This document shows, piece after piece, positions 1-12,499 of a stretch of 64,000 nt of DNA. Location: the NCBI GenBank assembly GCA_013180625.2, contig SNVD02011093.1, forward strand, positions 1 through 64,000, read 5' to 3'. A program made the translations under genes and the position numbers. The notes beneath the pieces were generated by a model. It ran no database searches. It worked only from the letters and a program-made list of their open reading frames with translations, and had not been told where the DNA came from. Position 1 is the stretch's first letter. The number at the start of each line of letters is the position of its first letter. This DNA is from Boswellia sacra. Its lineage: Eukaryota > Streptophyta > Magnoliopsida > Sapindales > Burseraceae.

Positions 1-640
1 AGAGAGGGAGGACCCAGCAGCATTAGCATAACACAAAACATATTCAACTATACTTAGCCAAGTCAGGCAGGTTGCAAGCTAAATCCAAAGAATAATGGTA
101 ATGGTGAAACAACAGAAACCAAGCCAACAGCTATAGAAAAGATTCAATGCATAGTTTGATTCAATGGCAGATCTTCTCATCTTGAATGTATAATGACAAA
201 TGCATATTTTTGCGACAAAAAGAGAACAGTAATGCAACGCCCTTTCACAGGCATAACAATCACCAAAACCAAAAACAAGAGCTCTACATCAACAAGGTAG
301 AAGATTGAAAAACAAATAACTCAAAACAATTAAAAGCCAACTCTCGATCAGCAAATCATCAACTCAATGCATTGAAATGAATATAGAGAGATGGCCTAAA
401 TAAGATTAAAATGCTACAGCATCAGCACATAAATGACACAGCAGCGAACAATTCAAGCATGAAAACTGAAAGAGTAAACCAAACAGAACTCAAAATTTGC
501 TAGTACCAATTACCACCCTGAACCCAAGAAGAAGGGCAGCAACAGCCCGCCACAGGTGGTTATCATTAGTACTTGAAAGAAACCCACGCTCTCACATATA
601 TTACAAATAGAATAGCAGCATCAGTTATCTTGAAAGAAAC

Positions 641-766
641 CCACTGTCACAGAGAATGGTTACGATTGTGTGACCTGGGCCAAGTGACTGTGCCACTTTC
701 ACAGCGCCAACACAATTCATGGCTGAAGAACTCCCGAGAAATAGCCCATCATTCTTCAAAAGAAAT
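641..766 (-). pseudogene. Captured exon of a PLP-dependent cysteine synthase-like enzyme
   Basis: One 42-codon exon read on the minus strand contains [19 protein letters not shown] followed by a conserved [12 protein letters not shown] stretch. These are typical of the C-terminal half of plant cysteine synthase-like PLP enzymes (At1g55880 type), where SSSAMN and the cofactor-side GxG region lie. The exon is bordered by an AG acceptor just above 766 and a GT donor just below 641. No further exon of the gene was recognised below it, and the upstream exons are absent. It is therefore a fragment and not a working gene. The family assignment rests on motif recall only. Confidence 0.6.
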
Positions 767-1075
767 CTGAAACATGAAAATGTTATAGTGTTAAAGATGT
801 TGAATCAGTTATCTTTTATAACTGCTAAGTAAATGGACAGATGAGATAAATTGTCATCCCAAAAAATTGTCAGTGTTACTTGTCTATTCCTCTAGAACTT
901 TTTCATCCTGCAAATATTTTGATTTAATAAGTTAGAACATATTGAATATTCAATCTACACTGATAAGCATAAATCTTAAAACATTTTCCAATCATTCAAA
1001 ATTATTACTTCTAACAAGCCAAAAAAACATTAGTATGCCATGTTTTCTAATCATTCAAAGATAAAAGACTCTCAC

Positions 1076-4000
1076 CTTGACATGCATTGGATGGCCCACT
1101 CTATCACAGGGATGAGGAACTGCATCATGAATGATGTCCACAGTTTTTAGCCTCTGCCATGTTTTCTGTGTAAAAGTCGTATAAGATAAAGATATGGAAT
1201 ATGCTACATGCTCATCATATGAAACAAATGACTACCACAAAGAAACATTAGTATGTTGGCGACCTCCAAAATCAGTTACACAATTGATAAATATTACCTT
1301 CACAAAATCCATAAGTCATATCTTACGCAGTTAATGCAGTATGTTTCTTAATTCTTAAAGTAAATATAGGTGTGTATTCATTGTATTTGGCCATTAATAT
1401 AAACGACAACAGATTCAAACAAAACTGAACAGAAAAATTATTACTTCTAACAAGCCAAAAAAAGACTACAAGAGTAATATAATCTGATAATAACAGAAGT
1501 TCCAAGTTTTTATTCTCCCCACAATGTTGATTATAGTCAAGCAACACATGTAAATTATCTATACGCAACAGCTGCTCTACAATATTATTCAAGATATCCA
1601 TTCACATCAGTAATTAACATCACTTCTCACTACCTCAACAACTTAGGCATACCATATCATATCTTAGATGTTACAAAGGAACTATTAGTTCTATCCTCAT
1701 CATAGATTAAGGAAAAAAAAAAAACAAGCAAGAGAGGAAGAACACAGATGAGGGCAGTTTTTTGAAATTTTAGTTTGCAAAATTATAAAAATAAATATTG
1801 CGAGGTAAAATTATTATCTGCTGATAAGTGGTCATCGTACCTCTGAGAAGCAAAGAATTTGCTTTGAGGGCAAGACTCCACCACATGCATTCTTCACTCT
1901 TTCAATAGTAGGGAAAAGTATTCTGACAGATGGTCTTTTCAATTCTTGGCTAGCACTCCAGCAGCCCCACTATCAAGAGCATCAGTGATTACTGAATCTG
2001 AAACAAAAACTAAAACTTCTAATGCATATCTACATTTAGCAAATTTAAGGGGTTTATTTTACCTCTGGATCAGACTCTTCAGAGTCAAAGAATCTCAATG
2101 ATTTCTTTCCAGCAGCTACTGCAAATGTAGCAAGAAATTGGGCATTCATCGAAGAACCAATTGATGATGAACCTTAACAAGATAAAGGGTGTCAAGAATA
2201 AATATTTTCTAATATACAATAAGAAGTTCAAATAGTGCAAGGTACACTCACCATAAATAAAATCAGATTCTTGTAATTCAGGCCATCTGTATTGACCTAA
2301 AATCTTGATTGATAAAAAAAAAAAAAAGGAATTACTATTATCAGATTTTTCAACAAATTGTATAATCTTATTAAATTATATAATCAAGATTCAAAAGAAT
2401 AGAAGGAAGCAGAAAAAACAATGAAGCAACATTAAAGTTTTTGAATGAATTGTAAATAGAAAAATGGATTTTGTTTTTGATGCTACACAAATATTCTTTC
2501 TTTCTGACGTGGATCTAGTGCCGTCAACATTTGGAGATGCTACTAGAAAGCATTCCATCCATGTTTCAGAACAATAGAACTGCTAAATCAGCCTTTGGTG
2601 CAGCAGTCAAGGTATTCAGTTTTGTATAAGTCAATTGTGTAGGTGCAGTTAAAGTATTTTGTGCTTCTAGTTGAAAAATCTAACATTATAACAATGTAGT
2701 AGGACATAAAGAGGACATAAATATGGTTAACAATCTCTATATGGAGGTGCCTATTTTTGACTTTGAGAAACTAAAATTTCCTTTCATTTACATGTCCTTG
2801 ATGAACAAAAGTCCTTTTTGGTTCTTTGTTTCTAGTTATTTGGTTTGAGTATTGTGTGCTTCTAGTTAAATGTAGATGTAGATTATAGCCTTACATGTGC
2901 TAAAATCTTTTTCCATAAAGGCCAATTGAATATATCTTTAGATGTGGTATGTAAATAAAAATGATAAAAGTATTTTCAGTAATATAGCTTGTTTTACCCA
3001 GCTAACATGGGGGACTGACTATGGTTCTACAACAATGCTACTTTTGATCTGAATTAGTATGGAATTGCTGTTAGACATGAGTATTCAGTGTCTAACTTGC
3101 AAGCGTAGAAGAGAATGATAAGTGCTGCTTGCCAATAAAAAATAGTTTTTGACACAAAGGACAAGGTAAAAATAAATGTTTGAGAAGTTCTGTTCTGAGG
3201 AAAGAGTTGAGATGTATTTTAAACAAGAGCAAGATTTCATAAAGCCATTCTATGAGTTTATTTTTTGCTCTCAGTTTTTCACACCTTTGCAGTGTAATTA
3301 TCTGCAACACCTAGTAGACAGAAGCTCCAAAGAACTTTAGAGTGCCACCACCACACCATTAGTTTTGTTATGTCAATGTCAACTTACCTATGAATTTAAG
3401 CAAAAATGCTTTGATGTTTCATTCACATTAGCTGGTCAAACTCGATGTTACTGGTTGAATTGTTCTGAGAAAAGAGAACATCTAATCCCATTGTTGGGCG
3501 TAATGGAGAAAAAGCCTGTTGTCTCATAGTTAAAGTTAAGGATTCAAATCTCCTGTAACCTTCTTGGCTACCTAGCTTGTATGGTTCGAACCTTGTTTAG
3601 AAATTAAATAAACAAGGGAATGGCCAAGAGATTTCTGGGTATTCAGAAAAAGAAAAGAAATTAAAAAATAAAAAAAGAAGTGAGAGGGAACATCTGACCT
3701 TTCTATTAGCTAGCAGGCTCTATTCATTTCTTATTTTGTCACAATTTTATATATAGATTAATTGTAAGTTACTTTAAAAAATGATTGCATGTATGCTTTA
3801 AGATATGCATTCAAATTGTAAATCATGAGCTTATGGTAACTCATGATTCAAATTGCAGGTTTGACATCTGCAAGAAACCCTTTGATATCTACAAAAAGGA
3901 AAACTCTTAGAACCTCAATGATGAAATTAAATCAGATGGAGAATTCTTATAAAATGACTAATCATCTGGACCAACAAATTTATGTAAAGCACCCTGTCGC

Positions 4001-4965
4001 AGAAAATTATGGTATAATAAATGCAATTATAGATGTAAAATTAGCGGAAAATAAATACCTTCTTCCTCTGTCGCAGCACCAGCGTTTGATAGTTCATTCT
4101 CAATCTGCAATATTTCTCTGTCCACTGAAACAAATCTTTCAAGAACTTCTGGTGTGGTAACAAATCTCACAAATCTGTTTAAAAGACAAAAGCTCTTAGG
4201 TCAAACAATAATTATCCATTATATCTCAAGTATCCATTGCATGGTGCTAAATCCAGATAATATACAATTTCACAAACTTTTCATTTGTTTATTCATTTTA
4301 AGTCATGCAAGATCTCATGAAATCTAACTTGTGTAGGCTTATAGGCAGCGAAGGGATCCACTCTTGGACTCAAATTCTTTGTAAATGTTAGAATTTCTGA
4401 ATAGCAAAATTGATCTTCAGCAATATTTTCCATTTCTCCCCAGATTCAAACCATCTTTTTCCAACAAATCAAACTCAGAACTCCGATACAAATCGAAATT
4501 AACATTCTTACTTATGAAACCTAACATTAAATTTCAAAAATTCAATGAATTTATCTAGGCAAACGGACTTGGAAAAATGTGTCATTAATTAGAGTGAATT
4601 TTACCTCTGCAGTGTGGCTTTTGTGAACCAAGAAGCACCTGAACCCACTGGACGGAGAGTGATAGAATACCCACTTTTGGATATCTGATCTTTAGCAGCT
4701 TTTAAATGTGATAGAAATGGTTCCGAAAGTCTAGAAGCTAATTTCTCATTGGAATCACCAGCAAATATCACTGGATCACATCTTCATTGTTCCACAAACA
4801 TTCGATAACAGCACATAAATAAACCAAAACAAATGTCTCATTCTCAAACATGTATATACTACAAACTATGCAACAATGGAGACTACCTGGTTCTGGTGGG
4901 GGTGAGTTGAAAAAGAACATAATGAAGACGGGTTCTTGAGACCATTGAGAGAGATTAAGACAGTG
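1076..4965 (-). pseudogene. Captured fragment of a TDP1-like (FHA/phospholipase D superfamily) gene, about seven exons
   Basis: Minus-strand exons are seen at about 4887-4965, 4605-4776, 4059-4174, 2252-2305, 2063-2172, 1841-1969 and 1076-1165. They join in phase at GT/AG sites, for example FIYG into SSSIGSS and DSEESDPE into WGCWSASQELK. The last exon carries DRVGHPMHVK, which fits an HxK half of the HKD catalytic motif of the phospholipase D superfamily. The overall text resembles the plant tyrosyl-DNA phosphodiesterase-like protein with an FHA domain (At5g07400 type), which would act in repair of topoisomerase-DNA adducts. The N-terminal exons and the C-terminal catalytic part are missing, so no enzyme can be made. 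Family identity is from memory; the exon chain itself is clear. Confidence 0.58.
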
Positions 4966-5875
4966 TCAGAGTCAGCATTCTAGAGAGAGTTATTCAGAAG
5001 TTTCAGATTCGCAGGTTATGCATTGTTGGAACAAACTCAAACTCTTCAGTTCCTTGGTTCTTGTGCTCCCGCAAAGAGTGTCAACTCTTTCTCACTGGAG
5101 ACAGAGAGAGAATGTATGTATCCAAGTGCATGCCAGTAGGTGGTGGTGGTGGTGAAATGAAACTGAGCACATCTGCACATGTCAAAATTCCAAGTGGGAC
5201 ATATGGTAGTCCTGTTTCTCCAATATGAAACTACCATCAGGTTAAATGACACATTAAAGAGGGAACACCTTTCTACTTGAAAATTTAATCTTCTTTTGAA
5301 AAGAATTTCATAGGAAAAGAAGGCCTGAAATTTAAGAAATCTCAAGAATTTAGAGAGAGAAAACTCTTACTACACTTCCATTGATTTCCTCCTAATGAAG
5401 ATTAGTCTAGCAGATAAATCAATGCAGGCACCTAATCAATAAATTAAAAAAATGTAAGTTGATTCATCATAAAACTTTTATGGGATTTTCAGAAGAAAGA
5501 ATGTTCAACGATATTTCTTTAGTGCTCACATTTTCCCTTTTTCATAAATTAGATTTACATATTGTGTCTTTAATGGACACCCAAACCATCAAAGCAATAA
5601 CAGATGCATGCCAAAATTTAAAAAATTCTGAAGAGATATTGCATAAATATCCTAGAAGTACAGAATATAGATTTTAATGTATGACCATCCAGGAAAGTAG
5701 CAATCTGCAAGTGCATTAACAATAAGTAGTAATGATTCCTTCTTAGATCATATAAGAGAAAGGCTTCAACTCTAGATTAATGATAACTTCTAAGAGTATA
5801 GAATATAACATAATTAATGAAAAAGAAGGAATCATAGACAGCATGCTGACCAATTAAATGAACACAAACACAAAC

Positions 5876-5970
5876 CTCGCTCAGCTCATCTTCTTCAAAA
5901 TCCTCAATCACAGGAACAGGAGCATTGGATCCCTTGGCAGAACACTTGGCACCCCTCTTCTTCCATTGTC
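5876..5970 (-). pseudogene. Exon-like fragment of an unidentified gene
   Basis: Minus-strand reading gives an uninterrupted 31-residue stretch with KKRGAKCSAKGSNAPVP followed by an acidic run ending in DELSE, then a GT donor at the lower edge. The basic-then-acidic composition and the splice site suggest a captured exon, like its neighbours. I do not recognise the family. The surrounding 5046-7017 contains no other exon I can assign. It includes a short (TG)n tract at about 6061-6079 and otherwise AT-rich sequence. Confidence 0.3.
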
Positions 5971-7017
5971 ATCTGCACACAAATGTAGTCAATGGTGATA
6001 AATCACATTACCAACAACCCCACATCTCTCACTTTCTCAATGGTGTAGATGAAGAAGCTATGTGTGTGTGTGTGTGTGTATCTTTAGGAGTACAAATAAA
6101 TGAAATTAGGGCAACAAATTATGCATATATAATGAGTTAGGAGGCATTGATTAGAATCCCTAATTACTATTTGTGTAATTACAAAAGGGTAAAAAATTAA
6201 GAGAAAAGGGAAACCATGAAACATAATGTGTACATAAAATCAAATATGTATGACTAAATGCCAGTCCATTAGCACCTCCATTTGGCTAAATAAAAGCAAT
6301 TAAATTAAATAATTCGACTCAAAAACCTTTGAATCCCACCAAATGAGCATTTTAGACGTATTAGGTGCCACTTACCAACCAAAAATTTGTATTCCTATAG
6401 CCACCAGCACAGAGTACAAGACAACCATAATTACACAAGGAAAAGAAAAAGGTCATAAGTCATTACCAGTAAGGGTCGCATAAAGATAGATCCTGAGTTG
6501 AATGTTTTGCATTTAGTCATAATATAAGCGTTTCCAATCCTCAATCTAAAGACTTATACCTAAGTTCATGTACTCATTGGTTCAAGAATGAGTATTGCAC
6601 ATTTTCAGCCAATAATTATCATAAGAATGAATCTGAAAGCTCAAACCTTGTAACCGATTTCAAAAAGAAGCAGCAAAATGTTAAAGTATACTTTTCAATG
6701 GCACATTTTCAGTTAATCAAGTCCAAAACCTTGATAAAATGAGCAGTTTATGAGAAAATAGACACTTGAACGCATGTACTATGATAGTTTATACCTATCC
6801 AACATAGATAAAATTTTTGATAGACAACTACTTTCATCACTTATTAGTTGTTTCAAATACCCCAAATGCCCTGCACTCAGTACGAAAATTTTCTGTGAAG
6901 AGGTGCTGCATAATGTAACTTGACACATAATCAATAAATCTCCAAATTAAAACAAGTGTATGTCTTATATTAGGGAACAATAATTTGATGTCTTATTATA
7001 ATGAGTGGGTATAATAC

Positions 7018-7170
7018 CTCATGTGCAGGAATTCGAAGGCTACACTTATTTGCCTGCAGATCATACACATAAATAAAATCATAACTTTCTGCGGCAACAA
7101 GCTCCTGGCCATCAGTTGAAAATTTTACTGAGAAGATCCCAAACTCATCATCATCACCATCAACAAAAAA
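7018..7170 (-). pseudogene. Captured exon of a LEC14B-like WD40 protein
   Basis: The minus strand encodes FGIFSVKFSTDGQELVAA and then a YVYDLQANKCSLRIPAHE stretch, followed by a GT donor at 7017/7016. This is the start of a WD40 repeat in plant LEC14B/DCAF11-type proteins, which act as substrate receptors of CUL4-DDB1 ubiquitin ligases. A poly-Asp run (DGDDDE) precedes it. Only this exon is recognisable. The remaining WD repeats are not present on either side, so the copy cannot form a propeller. Confidence 0.65.
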
Positions 7171-7342
7171 TCTAAACCATCATGTATTTCCTACAGCAAA
7201 AAAGAACTTAATTATGAAGCAATATTTCATAAGAAAAAATTCCATGGTTGATAGTTCTTTGTTTCCGTAATGAACAAACAGGCAGTTGAGTCCCAGTGAA
7301 GCCCAATTGAAAAATGGCTTGCACCGATTGTCTTGGATGTTT

Positions 7343-7419
7343 AATTGTCCCCATGCTCTGCCCATTTTTTCTCCACAGTGATACCTTCTTATCTTCTCCA
7401 GCACTTGTAACAACCAAAT
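7343..7419 (-). pseudogene. NEDD1: Captured exon of NEDD1 (gamma-tubulin recruiting WD40 protein)
   Basis: Directly after an AG acceptor at 7420-7421 the minus strand reads [19 protein letters not shown] and then QSMGTI, very close to the second WD repeat of plant NEDD1, the protein that brings gamma-tubulin complexes to microtubule nucleation sites. After that point the reading frame no longer matches NEDD1, so only about 25 codons are kept. It lies about 170 bp above the LEC14B fragment in the same orientation, although the two genes are unrelated. That fits serial capture. Confidence 0.65.
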
Positions 7420-7822
7420 CTACAATAATGATACCTCAATCCAAATGAAACGATAAAAAGAAAAACGAATCTTCTATGTAAATGCATGAATGTAAAAACT
7501 AATCCAAAACATTGTGTTTAGATTTTAATTAAAAGAAATAACTCATGATGTAAACTCAAACTTCAGCTTGCTCCAAATTTTCATCCAATTTTTCATCAAC
7601 CAAAGAAAACGTAAAACAATATTCCTCTCAACTACGTTTACTAAACTATTTACCCCCCCAACTAAGTTCAAATTTTCATTTGAACGCCAAAGAAATACCA
7701 AACACAAAAGAACATCCTTCATTTACTCTTCTTCCAATAATAAGAGATAAACTTGAGTCAATATTTTTCACTTGAAGATAATATGACAACATACATAGAA
7801 CATGGAAAGTATGCAGTAGTAC

Positions 7823-8888
7823 CTTGTGTCCAAATAGATCTCGGATGTTATCAAATCCATAGAGTATCATAGTAGGTCTAGTCCAGAAAGTTAAAAACAA
7901 AATTAATATTTTTTTCCATGTGTAACAAAACTTTTGAAGTAGAGTGCTCAACCTTGGTCACAATCATATCAAAGACTGACATTACTCAAAATTACATTTA
8001 ATTTTTAATCATAGAATAACACAATAAATTTCTTACCTCTCAAGGGAAAGGCCCCATGCAATAACATGAACATCTTCTGGGAAGCCCATAGGAAGCAACA
8101 TTTCAGGTCTAAACATGCCAGAATTTCCAATTTCCACCCATTTTCCTAAGCCTTCGTGATAGCTAAGAAATCATAGGAGGATATGTCAATTGCTAAGTAC
8201 CAAAGATAAAATACCTAACCAGTGAAGTTCATGATTTATTACCTAAAAATCTCCATGCTGGGCTCCGTATATGGATTTTAAGAAGGCTTAAAATGCAGCT
8301 TGGACATGCCTACGAAACATGGAACAGAAACATCAGTTTCACCTCAGTCACCATTTTCAGCTAATTGAGTAAAGGAAAAATTGATCGTTGAGAATAGTTC
8401 TAGAAACAAAGAATACTTTATGGAGGATTTGCTAAAGGAAAATTTCTTCGTTAGAAATCATACTTGCTAAGTTGCTATTATTCCAATCATAGAGCATTCT
8501 TTTAGTGCTCTCAAGTGCATCTATTAGCAAAAACAATTTTGTTTTTGTTTTTGTTTTTAATTTAATTATCTTATTTTTCTCCCCTGCTTTGTGCAAAGAA
8601 ACGGGATTTTAACACGTGCCACCACGTCCATGATCATTGAAGGATACTGACAGACGAATATGAAAACAGAAGTATATAACAGTAATTTGGTACAGCAAGG
8701 AATAAAAATACTAAGCTTTAACGTGCAACCTTAAAACTTTAAACTCTTAAAGTCAATTAAATGAACACCAAAGCATAGAAGCCAGCTGTAATTTCAATAA
8801 AACACTTCTGCCTTACCCAAACATGAGAAGAAGTCATTAAGTACTCCGATCAAGTCACCAAGAGTAAGCCCTCGATCGCATACCAGGC
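7823..8888 (-). pseudogene. Captured 3' part of phenylalanyl-tRNA synthetase alpha subunit gene
   Basis: Four minus-strand exons are clear: 8817-8888 (VCDRGLTLGDLIGVL), 8243-8309 (NPYTEPSMEIF), 8037-8162 ([20 protein letters not shown]) and 7823-7877 (PTMILYGFDNIRDLFGHK). Phases join correctly across GT/AG introns. Together they cover the C-terminal part of the class II catalytic core of cytosolic PheRS alpha, including motif 3-type sequence (GLSLERPTMILYG). In the second exon a TAA stop stands where the family has Tyr, just before NPYTEPS. The N-terminal two thirds and the final exon are absent. Family recognition is strong; loss of function is certain from truncation plus the stop. Confidence 0.85.
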
Positions 8889-10531
8889 CTGAAACCAACA
8901 TAAGTAATTTAGACAGATTATTAACTCACAGAAGGACAAGTATCAGTAGATAACCCATAACAAATCCAAGTCACTTCCCCAGAACTTTATTCAAAAGACT
9001 TAAGACACAACTAACTTTTGCTTATTCTTCACCAAATAAAAAACAAAAAAAGATAGAGACACATACACATCCATGCCAACCATTGTGATAGCAGCATACA
9101 GGAAGTGCTCAAGAACTCCATGGCTGATCTAAATAAAATACAATCCAATAAGAGGGTTTCTGAAAAAGGGCACGTCTCTTGACAAAAACAGAGTTATCGA
9201 AAATTACCACAGAGGAGAATTTTGTCAGTGATATAAAAATACGAGCATAAAGAAAGGGATATTGGTCAACAATTAATGATTCCATCGTTGTCCTAAATTT
9301 TTAAGATTACCCTCCAAGCTAGATTTTAGAAAGTCGGGCTAGAGATTCCTCTCTACTGACATAAAGAAACTGAGATTGCACCAAATTGGCATCAAGTAAG
9401 AAACCTGGAAGCATAGCATGCGGACTCCATTTTAGGTAAGACCCTCATGGACGAATTGCAGGACTAATATGTCATGAAAAAAGTTCAAATTTTGTTCACA
9501 CTACAAACACCAAAACCCTAAAGCAAACACTTACAGTCACTAGGCAGAATATACATCACATTCGAAATAAAGTTAGATTTCGTACACAGTGATTCCAGAG
9601 AGAAAAAAAAATTGTATGTTGTCTCTAGAACCTGCACAAGACGAACTTCAAACACAGGGCGATTAGCTGGGTCTTTAGCCAAATGCAGTAATCGCTTATG
9701 AGTCCATATTTTATAAAAAGACTAAACTAAAAACAGATCGAAGTATTTCAAATTAAATCCAAAAGGAATGAGTCCACATTTAATTCAATTAGAATATCCA
9801 ATATTTGCTTGCTGTCATTGATTTATGTGTCAAATCAAATGCACAAACTCCTATTCTTAGGAATGCATATTAACATATTCTATGTGCCTCAGTCACCTCA
9901 TGTTTAAATCTACACCAAGTCTCAACATCTTTCTAAAGGGTTAAGTAATTACAATTGCATGTCATTTAGTTCTTCACAAACTTAATTAAGAGAAGCCCGG
10001 TGTTTTAAAAAGACAACTGTTAAGAACTTAAGCTTGAAACCTATGTTTGACCGACATGATAGACATACAAGCCTAAGCAGCTCACACATAGTTTAATTGG
10101 TTTAAAAGCCATACCAGAAAATTCATAGCTAACATGACAGGGAAAAAATATCTAGCATGATGATATATGAAATGGTACGCTATATATAACTTCTTATGTT
10201 GGGCAGACTGGTTATGATTTGTATATCTATCTCCCTATATCCTGCAGCTGCTAAGCACATTTGACAGGTTCTATATGTGTTAAAACTATGATAAGAATTC
10301 TCGAATGCCTATAACTCAGTTTCTTTTTCGATAAGTTTTGTCCTCATTGCATGGAAATACAAGCTTTTGGGTACAAAATACAAATACAATTAGTTCAAAC
10401 ATAAAGCACTTCTATGCATATGGATAGCATTATAAAATTATCAAATCAACAGCAAAATCAAATGCAAGGTAGCAAAACTAGAGAGCTATTAAGACCAACA
10501 CTATTAGCAGCATTATATAAAGCTCATATAC
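8889..10531. other. Inside the captured-gene element: mostly unassigned, one or two exon-like peptides
   Basis: No complete gene is visible. On the minus strand about 9632-9706 reads HKRLLHLAKDPANRPVFE and continues to a GTTC donor-like border. About 9065-9125 reads GVLEHFLYAAITMVGMDV. Both look like coding sequence because they are open, non-repetitive and of ordinary protein composition, but I cannot name the genes. The rest is AT-rich intron-like DNA. Confidence 0.3.
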
Positions 10532-11280
10532 CAGTAGTGGGTTCGTCAGCAAATATGACGGATGGGCTTGCAATTAGTTCACATGCAAGGGATAGACGTT
10601 TCTTTTCACCACCACTAATTCCACGAACTTTTGCATCACCAACATTGGAGTCAGCATAGCTAACCTTTTAAAGAAAGAAAATAAAGCAACCATCGAAAAG
10701 AAAGTATGAATCAGAGTAAAGGTAAAAGTATTAACCAAACACGGCGCTAAAATCGGTATTGATTAACTTCTTTATATCCAACCACCCAATTTATAAAGGA
10801 GTTCTAACTGAAGAACCTCACAAGACCTACACTAACAATTCAAAAGAAAGTGAAAGAACACCCTAGTCAAAGTTCCAGACATACATTATGACATAACTCT
10901 AAAAGACAAAAATCAAATGGGCCTTACCAAGCCTAGCTTGAATAAGAGACTATTCACATATTCATCTCTGTGCTCTACAGAAGATATCTCTGGAAGCTGA
11001 AGTTCCGTAGCAAGAGAGAGAGTCTCCCCAACTGTCAACTGTGAGAAAAAAAGGTCCTCCTGTCTCACATAGGCAAACCAGCAATCACAAAATACGCAAA
11101 ATAAATCACAGCCATATGCACCTTCTTCCAAGAATATTTATCACAATGAAACATACTTATAAGCTTTGTTTGAACTAGGCCTTCCATTGACCTCCAAAAG
11201 CCCAGACAAATGTAACCGTGGTGATGCCGATAGCTGAACCCCAAGAACATTTAATAGCGTTGTTTCCTGGATGAGAGCCA
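10532..11280 (-). pseudogene. ABCG7: Captured nucleotide-binding-domain exons of ABC transporter ABCG7
   Basis: Three minus-strand exons match the ATP-binding domain of plant half-transporter ABCG7: about 11157-11280 (TTLLNVLGVQLSASPRLHL), 10928-11088 (VRQEDLFFSQLTVGETLSLA) and 10532-10664. The last contains the ABC signature [17 protein letters not shown] and Walker B FADEPTTG. The Walker A region is damaged: the usual glycine-rich loop ending GKTT reads IQETT, so the ATP-binding lysine is lost. The acceptor expected before the middle exon reads TG instead of AG. All membrane segments are missing. The piece shares strand with its neighbours inside the element and is not functional. Confidence 0.82.
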
Positions 11281-11674
11281 TTGGCAATATGAGCCACCTC
11301 GTGTAAGGCATTTCCTTAGCAAAGAACATCTAGCTGTTGGACAATACAATTAGATAATTAATAAATGTAATTTTAAAATTTAGACATAAATTAATGATTA
11401 TTCATTCAAAATATCAAAAACAATTATAAAATTGTTGAATTAATATAATTGCCTCTTAACACTTCTCACAGACCATTAATCAAATTACATTTAATATATA
11501 AAAAGTTTATTATTTGCGTCAAAACTTTAAGTCATAACATTAGTCAAAGGTCTTAAACACCATACTTGTTTACATAATTTTTAGATTATTAAATCAAACA
11601 TTTTAGATACTTGAAGCTAGCATCGGATTTGGTTAGAACTTGAGTATAATAGCTAAAGTTTCAGCAAACCAAAC

Positions 11675-11946
11675 CTAAGATCTGCGTTGTTCATCTCTCA
11701 AGAAATCGAAGACTTGGTAGTGAGAATATGACAGCCAAGTAGTTGATACAGCAGAAAGAATGACCCCATTAGGCTGCCCAGGCTCTGTGTTTTTCCTTGT
11801 CGTAATTCTTACCGTGTCAATAGAAGAATCTGAGAAAGCTGTCCATGACTGGCCATAAGAAGGGCTTATATTGACACAGAATGTCCTAATCATTCTTTGG
11901 GCTAGTCTCATCAAATTCTTTCGTGCTTCCGGAGAGGGTAAAACTA
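11675..11946 (-). pseudogene. HDG5: Captured START-domain-side exon of an HD-ZIP IV factor (HDG5-like)
   Basis: A single minus-strand exon of about 90 codons reads PEARKNLMRLAQRMIRTFC, then a YGQSWTAFSDSS stretch, a TVRITTRKNTEPGQPNGV stretch and FDFLRDEQRRS. This matches the region C-terminal to the START domain of class IV HD-ZIP epidermal transcription factors, closest by memory to HDG5. The codon that should be Gln at the exon end is TAG, immediately before the GT donor at 11674/11673. Homeodomain, leucine zipper and START are not present. It is a fragment only. Confidence 0.72.
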
Positions 11947-12499
11947 TAAAATTTAACATAAAGTTTAGAAATTTTTTTTTTTGCATCTAAACATGAAATT
12001 TATCAATTGCTAATACCTTAACATTAAAAACTGTCATATCTTGTATACAAATGCAAACCTTTGCATATAGAGTCTAGAAATTGCCTACGGAAGTCTATAA
12101 CTTCACTAGAAAAGACTACATCAACTGTGATTCAAATAGCAATAAAAACAATCTTAAAAAGTTGTGCAACAATCACATCTTTACAGAACTTTGTAACAAG
12201 CACACACATATGCGAAACCACAAGGCTTGCTTTGTGGTAAAGCTAATCAAAGAATAAAACTTTTGCAAATAGATATGTTAGGACACTGAATCATTTTAGT
12301 ACTGCTAGAGAAAGTTTTGAGTGCTCTAACATTTCTCACATGCTAAAAAATGAGCTTCTTATCCTACTCAAATCAAATTCTTGCCAACAAAAAAAAGAAA
12401 ATTCTTTTTTAGCTATTCCAAAGTCATGAACAAACAAGACAAATCAAGCTAATATCACAAATTTACTTGCAATTTTCGTTAAATTCAACAAATGATTAC

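Noticed and set aside
3480..3695. tRNA-like B-box phrase (GGATTCAAATCTCC) followed by an A-rich tail, a possible SINE
   Set aside because: No clear A box at the right distance, no target duplication found; could be chance in AT-rich intron DNA.
5046..5345. 99-residue minus-strand open frame
   Set aside because: Not recognisable as a gene and includes low-complexity Thr run; it may be intron of the TDP1-like fragment.
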